Shown here one piece after another: positions 40,720 through 64,000 of a DNA stretch of 64,000 nt. The position numbers and the translations under genes are program-made. This stretch comes from Amorphochlora amoebiformis (taxonomy: Eukaryota > Cercozoa > Chlorarachniophyceae), in the NCBI GenBank assembly GCA_054601695.1, contig BAAHQB010000246.1, positions 1-64,000 of the forward strand. The letters are read 5' to 3'. Position 1 is the stretch's first letter. Each line of letters opens with the position of its first letter. The notes below the pieces were generated by a model. It ran no database searches, was not told where the DNA came from, and saw only the letters and a list, made by a program, of their open reading frames with translations.

Positions 40720-41270
40720 TGCATCTAGTGCATGTCAAGAATCATCATTTGTTCTGAGATGAGCTAGCTATATCTCTAGTATCTAGATCATGATCTGACC
40801 ATAGTTCACTAGATCTAGTCACTAATCATGCTAGTTTAGATTAATTAGACACATGGATCGAATACGAGCCTTCGAAGCTTGTAGTCTGAGTACTAGTAAT
40901 ACCGTATTCATTGAAATGCTAGAAACATACTCTCATTTAAGCTGTATCATGATATCAATATAGACGTTAAGCTTAAAGCGTGCTTTCAACAGATATGGTC
41001 ATAACTACTGATCATGTCACTTGTATAGATGGTCCGGCATATGGCAAGTTGACAACTTATGGGTCTCTCCTTATGTACAAATAAGTTGTCAAGATGTTCG
41101 CACACTTGCTACACTTATTCCTTGGATCTCAGTGGAATCGACGGTCAAGTGGCCTCATAGACCTAGTGATGTTAGTCTTTTGTGCTCATCAACATGGATT
41201 TGTGATGTCAATATAGATAATAGATTCAAATATCAAACTTCATGTGCATCATTATTATGTGCATGATGTA
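40720..41270. other. CTAG-rich block with 81-codon plus frame
   Basis: 40720-41000 resembles the CTAG-rich spacers elsewhere. 41021-41266 has an open plus frame (YRWSGIWQVDNLWV) without an ATG start or known motif. It contains the inverted repeat at 41049-41092. Coding is doubtful. Confidence 0.4.
41049..41092. other. Perfect 12-bp inverted repeat with 20-nt loop
   Basis: TTGACAACTTAT (41049-41060) and ATAAGTTGTCAA (41081-41092). Could fold as an RNA hairpin or be paired protein-binding sites. Confidence 0.7.
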
Positions 41271-41274
41271 AAAA

Positions 41275-41332
41275 TACAAATATATATATATATATATATA
41301 CATACATATATATATGTATATATATATGTGTG

Positions 41333-41408
<76 letters not shown>

Positions 41409-41441
41409 CATATGTATGTATGTATGTGTCAATAAAATATA

Positions 41442-41484
<43 letters not shown>

Positions 41485-41521
41485 ATACACATACATCCAT
41501 GTGTACATTATACATATATAC

Positions 41522-41558
<37 letters not shown>

Positions 41559-41570
41559 ATGTATATATAA

Positions 41571-41602
<32 letters not shown>

Positions 41603-41609
41603 ATATGTA

Positions 41610-41692
<83 letters not shown>

Positions 41693-41753
41693 GTATATTG
41701 TACGTAATTTTCAATATACATCACATATTCAAAAGTATATTTGTACATATATA

Positions 41754-41806
<53 letters not shown>

Positions 41807-41811
41807 CACAC

Positions 41812-41888
<77 letters not shown>

Positions 41889-41925
41889 ATATATATATAT
41901 ATATCTACATATAGGTATGTATATA

Positions 41926-41976
<51 letters not shown>

Positions 41977-42076
41977 TATATATTATACGTATATATGTTG
42001 TGTCTGTAATAGTTAATTGATATTGTTTTGTACATTCTACATGAACAAAATTACATTTTTATGTATACATATTAAT

Positions 42077-42138
<62 letters not shown>

Positions 42139-42249
42139 ATATATATATGTGTATATATGTATGTATGCTTTGAGGAATATACCAATGGTTACAGCGGCAG
42201 CCGATCGTTCCTGAATACATGTATATGTTACATATACATATACGTATAC

Positions 42250-42280
<31 letters not shown>

Positions 42281-42444
42281 CATTTACACATACATATACG
42301 TATACATATACATATGCATATAAATATGCACATACAGTATACATTTACATATACAATACACGTATACATACACGTATACATTACATTTTCATATGCACAT
42401 ACGTATACATATTCATATACATATACAGTACTAGATTATATATG

Positions 42445-42497
<53 letters not shown>

Positions 42498-42530
42498 ATA
42501 TGCAATTACATATACACACACACACATAAT

Positions 42531-42567
<37 letters not shown>

Positions 42568-42600
42568 GTATATATATATATATAGATATAATATACACAT
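41275..42600. repeat. TA microsatellite tracts
   Basis: (TA)n with CA runs, broken only by a ~70-bp unique patch at 42165-42225. That patch has acceptor-like sites on both strands and may be an exon of unknown strand. Confidence 0.8.
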
Positions 42601-42679
42601 ACACATGTAGTGTTAGTGTTAACGCAGAGGGCTGGTCCGGGTTATCGGTAGTAAGTTCAACGGCAATCAACTTTTACTA

Positions 42680-42985
42680 TCTCACTATCGCATCATTATC
42701 GCATCACTATCGCATCAATATATCACATCACTATCGCATGAGTATCGCATGAGTATCGCATGAGTATCGCATGAGTATCGCATGAGTATCGCATGAGTAT
42801 CGCAATTGTATCGCATGAGTATCGCATGAATATCGCATTATCAGGGTTGCATGAGTATCGCATGATTATCTTACTAGGAGTGTTTCATGAGTATCGCATG
42901 ATTATGTTATTAGCAGGGTTTCATGGGTATCGCATGATTATGTTATTAGCAGGGTTGCATGAGTATCAAGTGGGTATCATGACTA
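42680..42985. repeat. 11-bp minisatellite GCATGAGTATC
   Basis: Tandem 11-mers at 42730-42820, passing into longer degenerate units with TTATTAGCAGGGTTTCATGA. Confidence 0.85.
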
Positions 42986-43019
42986 TCGCATCGCGGTGGT
43001 TATGTGTACATACATCATA

Positions 43020-43145
43020 ATATATATGTATATATATATATATATGTATATATATACATATATATATATATATAGTTATGTACATTACGTATACTTGCAT
43101 AAATTAATATACAATGTATATACATATATATATATATACATACAT

Positions 43146-43209
<64 letters not shown>

Positions 43210-43320
43210 CATATTACATATATATATATATGTTTGTGTGTTTGTATATGTGTATTTTGTGTGTTGGGGTGGGATTACATGTTGATGTATAATATTGTCC
43301 AGAAATAATATATTCTATGC

Positions 43321-43371
<51 letters not shown>

Positions 43372-43390
43372 ATATATATATATATATATA

Positions 43391-43469
<79 letters not shown>

Positions 43470-43492
43470 ATATATATATATATATATATATA

Positions 43493-43529
<37 letters not shown>

Positions 43530-43570
43530 AATATAAACGACTATACATACAAGTTTATTTGTGCATAATT

Positions 43571-43610
<40 letters not shown>

Positions 43611-43702
43611 CTTTATACGTCCATATATATATATATATATACACACACTCACATATATATATATATATATATGTGTGTGTGTATATATATATATATATGC
43701 AT

Positions 43703-43735
<33 letters not shown>

Positions 43736-43822
43736 GTATGACCTTTTGCGCCCTTCTTACAGCCCTTATCTGCGTCGTAAACCGATATCGACCCGCATGC
43801 CCACTCGCATTTCTTTATTTAC

Positions 43823-43881
<59 letters not shown>

Positions 43882-43964
43882 CTATATATGAATATCCATA
43901 CATGTATATATATTTATATATATATATATATGTGCTTTTGTATGCAAACTTTATATAACAATAC

Positions 43965-44003
<39 letters not shown>

Positions 44004-44057
44004 TATGGTGCTAATAATTATGTATAAAAGAATGTGAAGATGTGTGTTAATATATAT

Positions 44058-44118
<61 letters not shown>

Positions 44119-44180
44119 TCGTATTCATATATTCTATATTTATATATAATATAATATATATATACTTACATTTGTGACAC
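43020..44180. repeat. TA microsatellites around an isolated exon-like patch
   Basis: TA arrays flank 43735-43825. That patch has a very good plus-strand acceptor (CCCTTCTTACAG ending at 43761) and a GTACAT donor, with two open frames, but no neighbouring exons could be joined. Confidence 0.6.
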
Positions 44181-44369
44181 ATGTGGTGTGATTGTTTATA
44201 TAAGTAGGGTGAGCTGGTAGGTTAGGCTGGTAGGTGTGCTAGGTGTTTAATCAATGTGGTAGATGTGGTGTGTGTTTGTATTATAAGTGTTGTGTTGTGC
44301 GGTAGGTAGGGTATGTCTCGTCTGTGTGTGTTTGGAGTCGGTATCATACGCCTCAACTTGCCTCTCGTC

Positions 44370-44660
44370 TCTCTGCTTTCTCTCTATTTTGCCATCACTA
44401 TTGATGCCTAAACTAGGCTCTCTCTATTTTGCCATCACTATTGATGCCTAACTAGGGTCTCTCCGTAGTGGCATGGGTATTGATGCCTAAACTAGGGTCT
44501 CTCTGTAGTGGCATGGGTATTAATGCCTAAACTAGGGTCTCTCTGTAGTGGCATGGGTATTAATGCCTAAACTAGGGTCTCTCTGTATTGATGGGTAAAG
44601 TAGGTCTCTCTGTATTGATGGCTAAGTAGGGTCTCAACTGTAGTGACATGAGTATCAATG
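44370..44660. repeat. ~42-bp minisatellite with CTAAACTAGGGTCTCTC
   Basis: About six degenerate copies of GGTCTCTCTGTAGTGGCATG ... TTGATGCCTAAACTA. Region 44180-44370 before it is G/T-rich and shows no gene. Confidence 0.8.
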
Positions 44661-44989
44661 CCTCAACCACGGGCTCCTATGTAGGGTGTTTCTGTTTCGG
44701 CATGAGTAGCCAAGCCTCAACCAAGGCCTCTCTGTTTTGCCATCACTCTCCTCTCCGTCGGGGTAGGATGTGTATAGTTCCCAAGCCTGAGGCGAGGTGT
44801 CTCTATTTGGCACATGACTCTCTTTGGCGTCGAGGTAGGATTCGGTTAGTTATATTTTAGGGTTTTCGTTTTGGTCTGACGATTGAGTTCTGACGTATGA
44901 AGACGCGAGTGAGTCATCGTCCACATGAAAACTGAGGGTTTCCATCACAAGATGACGCATATCCTACGGTACGGTTACGCTCATGCTTA

Positions 44990-45165
44990 TCATGCTCAGG
45001 GTTAGGCTAGGGTTGTTAGGACTCGGAATGACATTAGGGTTACCTTTGGGGTTAGCAGTGGGGTTAGCATTAGGGTTAGGTTGGGGTTATCACTGGGGTT
45101 AACTTTGGGGTTCGCATTGGGGTTACCATTGGGGTTAACATTGGGTAACCATTGTGTATATGTGC
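44990..45165. repeat. Degenerate GGGGTTA telomere-like tract
   Basis: Repeated GGGTTAGC, TTGGGGTTA and ACATTAGGG units. It lies beyond the last hydrolase exon I could place; another TA block follows (45180-45460). Confidence 0.8.
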
Positions 45166-45178
45166 GGGTGTATTAAAC

Positions 45179-45213
<35 letters not shown>

Positions 45214-45339
45214 GTATATATATGTGTGTATATATAGATCATATATATATATATATATATATGATATTATACATATAATATACATATATATCTATCTATA
45301 AATATATATATATATATATATATATGATATTATACATAT

Positions 45340-45390
<51 letters not shown>

Positions 45391-45393
45391 ATT

Positions 45394-45456
<63 letters not shown>

Positions 45457-45508
45457 GAGAGAGAGAGAGAGAGTTGGTATCGGGTTAGCATTGGGGTTAG
45501 TGTTGGGG

Positions 45509-49495
<3,987 letters not shown>

Positions 49496-49991
49496 CCAAC
49501 CAAATTTTTTAGTGAGAAATTAATGAGAGGAGGAGGGATAAAGATCGCGGGAAAACCTTCGGAATGAGATGGGCGGCAGACCCGACTACCCTCAACCCGA
49601 TTTGTCTTGGCGGGACACCGAAAATTCCACCTGTAGTACCGCACCAACACCCCCGGAACAATCCAATGTTATTTCAGGAACTCCATTGTAGTATCCATCG
49701 AGTTGAAACGACGCATTATCACAGATATACCGGGAAGCCGGGGGAGGGGGGGGCGAAGGAGCTCTTGGGTTGGGTTTGTCAGGAGAAAGCTTTTAGGTGA
49801 GTAGGGCTACTTTGCGCAAGATCACGGGTCATCACACGTTCAGGGTGTTACTATGTATCAGATCACGCACAATTCTGTTTTTAATATTTCGGCTGATGAG
49901 GTCAACCTAAATTATTCTGGGCGGGCAGAGAGGGGCTTTGTTGTGCACTGAGTGCGTGTTGAGTGCGTGTTTGGTTCAGACTTTTTTGAAA
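49496..49991. promoter_or_regulatory. Intergenic region between divergent hydrolase and R-SNARE genes
   Basis: About 500 bp of GC-balanced DNA with the two start codons at its edges, so it should carry both promoters. A plus frame from ATG 49570 with a GTGAGT donor at 49796 could be a 5' exon or uORF, but no join to the SNARE gene is convincing. Confidence 0.5.
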
Positions 49992-56994
<7,003 letters not shown>

Positions 56995-57955
56995 ACTCAA
57001 GTGGATTCCTACTCCTACTGCTCCTACTACCAGTACTAGTCCTGGAACCCGGCACAGCAGTAGGCACTGTCTACACTGTGACCTACGAGACTTAGACACT
57101 ACAGCCTATTTTCAATCTGTTGAACTTCGGCTTATTATCATCTGCTAGACCTGGTTGCTACTACTTCTACTAATTCTAATTAACACGTGTGGACCCTGTT
57201 CTTGTGCGGTAGGCTAGTATTAAACATTACTAGATCTAGACTGAATCTCAGGTCTAGACTGAATCTCCAGTCCGGATCTAGACCATGCGACGCTCAATGA
57301 CAATGGTTGTACAGCTAGCTACTAGAGCTACCCTTTGCATCAGTCTAGTCAGTGCCCGGGTGAATATGATCTAGACTTGTTTTCTCAGGTTTACACTGGT
57401 ACAATCTGAACTATTGAGACCGCCAACAGTACCTACTCTCTAGACTCTATGACAACTAGTATGAGTTACCGATTAGATCATGATGAAACGGTGTGAATTA
57501 CTAAGAATTGGCGAGTGCGCTCGATTCTAGATCGATCTACCCGTATCCAGGAAGTAGAGGATTCTAAGAGGAAGTATGTCTGCATGACGTCCCGCAGGCC
57601 TCCGTCAATCGTGATCGTCATTTGAATCATTGCGTAATGCACTCCAGATACTACTAAGTACTAGAGTCTGAGTCTAGGGCACGATCTGCTGTTACTAGGT
57701 TATCCCAAACACACTGTAGAGTAAGTTGTTTTTCTAATACGAATACTCTGATACTCAATGCAGTGAGGTCACTGGACGGTGGTTCCGGATGAAGAGTAAA
57801 GGATATATAGCGCAATTCCACCTGATCATATATCTTGTGTTCAATACGCCTACCGAAATTTAAACATGTAAAAATGTGTGCATATAAATACATGAATGAA
57901 TGAAATATGTATCTATGCTTTCTAATGATCAAAGATAGAGATCTATTCGTATGGA
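56995..57955. other. CTAG-rich spacer downstream of R-SNARE
   Basis: About 900 bp rich in TCTAGA and CTAGACTGAATCTC words, including duplicated GGTCTAGACTGAATCTC at about 57240-57275. The 92-codon minus frame at 57932-57654 lacks recognisable features. Confidence 0.5.
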
Positions 57956-57991
57956 TATATTATGTATATATGCATATATATATATATATAT

Positions 57992-58023
<32 letters not shown>

Positions 58024-58094
58024 ATATATGTATATATACATGATATATTATAATATATTTATATATACAAATATTATATAAATACATATAAATG

Positions 58095-58126
<32 letters not shown>

Positions 58127-58195
58127 TAGATACACATATATGTACACATAAATACAGATATATACCATGATTAATTCTACGTTACGCTATATATG

Positions 58196-58230
<35 letters not shown>

Positions 58231-58301
58231 TTATCTTATATATATTATATATATATTATATATATATTATATATTATACATATATATATATTTATATTAT
58301 A

Positions 58302-58347
<46 letters not shown>

Positions 58348-58391
58348 CTACATATATATATATATATATATATATATAAAGATATTGACCA

Positions 58392-58437
<46 letters not shown>

Positions 58438-58449
58438 GAAGATATTGAC
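57956..58449. repeat. TA microsatellite
   Basis: Mostly (TA)n. A short copy of the 3' edge of the 58519-58450 exon (ATTGACCAATA) sits at 58384-58394. Confidence 0.85.
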
Positions 58450-58532
58450 CAATAAGGAGGGGAACAGCTGTTACTCCCCACACAGCAGCCAGGCCTCCCA
58501 TATCCTTTGGAGAAAGACTCTGATTCACAAAA

Positions 58533-58580
<48 letters not shown>

Positions 58581-58634
58581 GTATTTACACGCATACGTAA
58601 TAATATATATATATATATATATATACGTACATAC

Positions 58635-58684
<50 letters not shown>

Positions 58685-58746
58685 CACAGCAGCCAGGCCT
58701 CCCATATCCTTTGGAGAAAGACTCTGCTTCACAAAAACACACACAT

Positions 58747-58795
<49 letters not shown>

Positions 58796-58820
58796 ATATA
58801 TGTATTTACACGCATACGTA

Positions 58821-58859
<39 letters not shown>

Positions 58860-58927
58860 ATATATATATATATATATCACAGAAGCCAGACCTCCCATAT
58901 CTTTTGGGGACAGATTCTGATTCACAC

Positions 58928-58966
<39 letters not shown>

Positions 58967-58994
58967 GTAGAATATATGTATTTGCACACATACG

Positions 58995-59036
<42 letters not shown>

Positions 59037-59089
59037 AACATTTAATACATATTATATAATAGTAAATATAAATATACGTGTACAAATAC

Positions 59090-59127
<38 letters not shown>

Positions 59128-59155
59128 CATATGTGTACTTATAATGAAATGTATT

Positions 59156-59226
<71 letters not shown>

Positions 59227-59306
59227 GTACATATTTTATATAAATCCGTATATAAATTTATTATTTGTATTGTACATTTATATGTATATATATATATATA
59301 TATGTT

Positions 59307-59343
<37 letters not shown>

Positions 59344-59477
59344 ATTGATACATGCACATATGGGTTGGTTTTTCCCGACTTAATACATCATTTTGCAATA
59401 TCCTCTCAGACCTTAAATGTATACATATATTATACACATACACACACACACACACACACACGTACACACATATATAC

Positions 59478-59543
<66 letters not shown>

Positions 59544-59556
59544 CACACACATACTC

Positions 59557-59587
<31 letters not shown>

Positions 59588-59695
59588 AGTGGGGAGGGTA
59601 CAACGGGTTCTTTCTCGACGTACTCCTTGCCCTGCTCCATGGCGGATATCTTTTTCATCTTCCGAGTCTTGTTCTCCTATATAATATTATATATA

Positions 59696-59735
<40 letters not shown>

Positions 59736-59870
59736 CATGGCGGATATCTTCTTCATCTTCCGAGTCTTGTTCTCCTATATAATCATACATATATATATAT
59801 ATATTATATATATATATATATATCTCCACGGCGGATATCTTCTTCATCTTCCGAATCTTGTTCTCCTATA

Positions 59871-59924
<54 letters not shown>

Positions 59925-60035
59925 CATGGCGGATATCTTCTTCATCTTCCGAGTCTTATTCTCCTACATACAGTAAGTATATAATTATATATATATATAA
60001 ATATACATATATATATATATATATATATGTATATA

Positions 60036-60124
<89 letters not shown>

Positions 60125-60574
60125 TGTGTATGTACAAGATAGAGAGCACTTCCAGTACGTACGCGCAAATACACAACATACAAACACACAACCGCATATT
60201 TACATATACTGCACTCTCTCACTCTCTCACACGCACACACCCACATACACATACACACACACAGACAGAACGAGAAGGACAAGACAAGCAGATGCTTATT
60301 GCAAGCAAAGGTCCTACCGGGTCAATGATAGGCATCTGCGCCAGCTCCGTCGCCAGCTGGCGTAGCGAGTCCCTATCGTTGGGAATCTTTCCTGTCTCAA
60401 TGATCTCTTCCAGAGCAATAAGCATGCCGTCTCTGTCAGTGGCCACCCCACCTGAGCGTAGTCGCGGTACGTGAGGATGTTATATGCGTATGTTTCAAGT
60501 GTGTGTGTGACGGTGGAAGGTATTCAAGGGTGTTTGGGTTTGAGTATATATGTATGTGTATAATGCATATATTG

Positions 60575-60612
<38 letters not shown>

Positions 60613-60769
60613 GAATGTATATAGACGTATATATTTTCATATGTATATTATATATATATATATTATATATATATATTCGTACATGTATAAAAATACATCT
60701 TTATATATATATATATATATATTGTAATATATGTATAGTATATTTAAAAATATGTATAATGTATGCATA

Positions 60770-60808
<39 letters not shown>

Positions 60809-60982
60809 AAAATATATACATCTATATATATATATATATATATATATACATACTCACATATGTATATACGTATATTATACATATTTTTAAATATATTTAT
60901 ACATATATTACTATATATATATATATGTATACATGTGTATAATTTATTATATATACACATACAACACACACACATATACATA

Positions 60983-61040
<58 letters not shown>

Positions 61041-61105
61041 TTATATATTTATATATACATATATACATACATACATATATGTATATATATGTATATGTAT
61101 ATGTA

Positions 61106-61196
<91 letters not shown>

Positions 61197-61742
61197 TATA
61201 TTATACAATGTGGGAGTGTGGGCATATCTCATATATTTGTGATCACCCTCGTCCTCATATGTCATCTGAGCCGCGTCCTGGGCGTCGAGACCAGCCATAA
61301 GCACCAGTTTAAGTTCACGGGGTCCCATATCTCGATCCTGACGGAATTCCTTCAACTTGGACATCACGTACTGGAAGGCCTGCTGGTCAAGCTTCTCGTC
61401 ATCGTCGCTCCGGTCGACTTTGACAGTTTTCTTCTGCTCATCGATCGACGGCAGCCCGAGCTCTGACCACTCGCGATCGGAAATCTGCATCTTTTTTTTG
61501 AACTCCCGAAGAGACTCAGGATCCAGCTCAGAGAAGTCTCCTAAGGGTAGCTCGTCCCACATGCTCTTGAAGGCAGTTCGCCGTGGCCGCAGAGCGGGCA
61601 GCGGGCGGAATCTGAATTCCTGGCGCCCAAAAGCGCGGGAGGATCCTGAAGCTGGATTCCCGCAGCGTCGAAGCACCGGACGTGAAGCCGAGTTTGGAAC
61701 GACGCCGAAGACTAGAGACAAGAATACGACCGTCACCGCCAT
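58450..61742 (-). CDS. Probable plastid-targeted protein, unknown family, at least 4 exons
   Basis: Exons: 61742-61247, 60451-60318, 59676 to ~59551 and 58519-58450. The first three junctions agree in phase (1, 0, 0). The protein opens with a signal peptide ([20 protein letters not shown]), then an Arg/Ser/Pro-rich, acid-poor leader to about residue 50, as in bipartite presequences of complex plastids. The mature part is acidic and helical ([18 protein letters not shown]), then [20 protein letters not shown] and [20 protein letters not shown] basic stretch ([18 protein letters not shown]) precedes a likely membrane segment ([18 protein letters not shown]). I do not recognise the family. The terminal exon was not found. 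Introns hold copies of exon edges. Secretion without a plastid is the alternative. Confidence 0.68.
60000..60230. repeat. TA and CACA arrays in plastid-protein intron
   Basis: (TA)n at 60000-60122 and C/A-rich repeats at 60190-60270 between exons 2 and 3. Intron 1 is likewise TA-filled (60550-61200). Confidence 0.85.
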
Positions 61743-62160
61743 CGCTGCCAAGGGGGATGGTCAAAGTCTGCCGGTACTACCCGGGAGAATGGTCTATTTG
61801 TTGTCGATAGTCTCCCGTGTGTCTCTGGAAAGGGCGTGACCGCGACTCACTTCGGTCCCTGAGTATTCTGAGAGATGTCGAGCATTGGATCCAGGGAGAT
61901 TAGGGGGAGGCTTGAAGGGGGCTGTATACGGTTGTATGTGGTACGGACGCCCACATATTTTCCCGATTTTTTCTTTTTCTGTTCGTCGGGAGATTCCAAG
62001 GGTTAAGGGGGGGGGGGGGGGGCATAGTATTTGATTGTGAGTGGCATGTTTTGGATGCGTAGGGTGGGGGGGAGGAGATGAAGGTGTTGGCGGATAAAAG
62101 GTGCTTATAAACGTACAATCAGAAATTCGCTCTTTTTTCTATGCGTCAAATAAATAAATT
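61743..62160. promoter_or_regulatory. Upstream region of plastid-protein gene, with poly-G run
   Basis: GC-rich unique DNA with a 15-base G run at about 62007-62022 and a second GGGGGGAGG. Probably promoter and 5' UTR. A minus frame from 62118 (Pro-rich) is not convincing. Confidence 0.45.
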
Positions 62161-62830
<670 letters not shown>

Positions 62831-62839
62831 TATGTATGT

Positions 62840-62910
62840 GGTTAAGTTTCGAGACAAGGCGTTCATCGAAAGCAAGAGTGTTCCTTGGGCCAAGCTTTAT
62901 CAGGTCATCT
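62840..62910. other. Isolated exon-like segment, strand uncertain
   Basis: Minus strand: an ATTACAG acceptor, then [20 protein letters not shown]. Plus strand: [20 protein letters not shown] followed by a GTCATC donor. Both read like protein; no partner exons were found. Confidence 0.35.
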
Positions 62911-62961
62911 GTAATATGTATATATATATATGTGTTCATATATATATATATATATATGTTC

Positions 62962-63009
<48 letters not shown>

Positions 63010-63031
63010 CACACACATATATATATATATG

Positions 63032-63088
<57 letters not shown>

Positions 63089-63158
63089 TTATATATATAC
63101 ACATATATGTTATTTATGTTAGTATCTATAAATGTATAAAAGTACATTCATATTATAC

Positions 63159-63233
<75 letters not shown>

Positions 63234-63250
63234 CATTATTATTATTATAC

Positions 63251-63288
<38 letters not shown>

Positions 63289-63371
63289 CGCATACGTATA
63301 TCTAGGTATGTGTGCATGATTATAATTATAATTATGTTTATATATATGCACACAAATATGGATGTAGATTA

Positions 63372-63409
<38 letters not shown>

Positions 63410-63471
63410 TGTATTATATAAATAACATACGTATATATATATATATATATTATATCTATACGAAATATGTG

Positions 63472-63508
<37 letters not shown>

Positions 63509-63669
63509 CATACATATATATTATATATATACATATATATATATATATATTATATGCATATATATATTATATATATATTTATATATATGTGTATGTATAT
63601 ATTACGTATACGTATATGTGTGTATGTGCATGATTACATTTACAAGTATATATATATATGTATGTATGA

Positions 63670-63737
<68 letters not shown>

Positions 63738-63830
63738 AATATATGATATATACTTATAATATATATATATATATATGTAAATATATGATATATATTTATA
63801 ATATATATATATATATATGTATTTAGTATA
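62911..63830. repeat. TA microsatellite tract
   Basis: (TA)n with GTATACG and TATGTG interruptions. No gene. Confidence 0.9.
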
Positions 63831-63914
63831 CATAAACACTAGTATCGGATACCGTAGCGCCTGGGGTGAAAACAAAACCCAAACAAAAATCTTCGCGTAC
63901 TCGATCCCTAACTC

Positions 63915-64000
63915 CCGAACCCTAACCCTAACCCTAAACCTAACCCTAACCCTAACCCTAACCCTAACCCTGACCCTAACCCAATCCCGAACCCTAGCCC
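63915..64000. repeat. Interstitial CCCTAA tract at right edge
   Basis: About 85 bases of CCCTAA with variants (CCCTAAA, CCCTGA, CCCAAT, CCCTAG) continue past the window. Same orientation as the left telomere. Confidence 0.9.

Noticed and set aside
42680-42985. CRISPR-like direct repeats
   Set aside because: Contiguous 11-bp tandem repeat without unique spacers, in a eukaryotic genome.
49570-49800. Plus frame from ATG 49570 with a GTGAGT donor
   Set aside because: No in-phase join to the R-SNARE, which has its own ATG and intact first longin strand at 49992.
57654-57932. 92-codon minus ORF
   Set aside because: In CTAG-rich spacer; no family-like motif, no splice partners.

Overview
The window is a chromosome end of a nuclear eukaryotic genome. 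It opens with 441 bases of CCCTAA repeat (TTAGGG on the other strand). Genes are cut into many short exons with GT..AG introns, and those introns are packed with TA microsatellites, minisatellites and telomere-like DNA. One gene appears to encode a protein with a signal peptide plus basic leader, as expected for import into a complex plastid. Together with coilin, GINS and SNARE genes this suggests an intron-rich alga with a secondary plastid. I cannot name the species. Most long open frames here are YIYI-type readings of TA repeats and are not genes. Gene models were built by hand by matching protein-like segments, splice sites and reading phase across introns.

Layout. 1-3912: telomere repeat, two near-identical copies of a ~1.05 kb subtelomeric unit, more telomere repeat, then an array mixing CCCTAA with a CCCGACA variant. 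3950-6863 (-): TLDc-domain protein, 9 exons. 7401-10069 (+): small 3-exon gene whose large first intron holds a C2H2 zinc-finger ORF (-) and a tRNA-like SINE. 10070-12560: a giant TA tract, then anonymous DNA. 12795-13345 (-): broken DDE transposase. 13608-15307 (+): GT61-type glycosyltransferase. 15308-17526: TA tract and a 24-bp minisatellite with a 192-bp higher-order period. 17527-21993 (-): low-complexity membrane protein, 7 exons. 22084-24531 (+): GINS subunit Psf2, 5 exons, divergent from the previous gene. 24532-25777: CTAG-rich spacer. 25778-39487 (-): a coilin gene spread over 13.7 kb. 39488-45508: weakly supported ORFs, repeats and exon-like segments. 45509-49495 (-): alpha/beta hydrolase, divergent from 49992-56994 (+), a 12-exon longin R-SNARE. 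56995-58440: CTAG-rich and TA DNA. 58450-61742 (-): probable plastid-targeted protein. 61743-64000: GC-rich upstream region, TA DNA, one exon-like segment and an interstitial telomere tract.

The genes are unrelated housekeeping functions: DNA replication, Cajal body, vesicle fusion, Golgi glycosylation, hydrolase and plastid. They do not form a pathway. The most unusual property is architectural. Introns repeatedly carry partial copies of the neighbouring exon edge, splice site included, separated by TA arrays. Introns also carry CCCTAA-like repeats. A second point is that the R-SNARE has His where R-SNAREs carry the zero-layer Arg.
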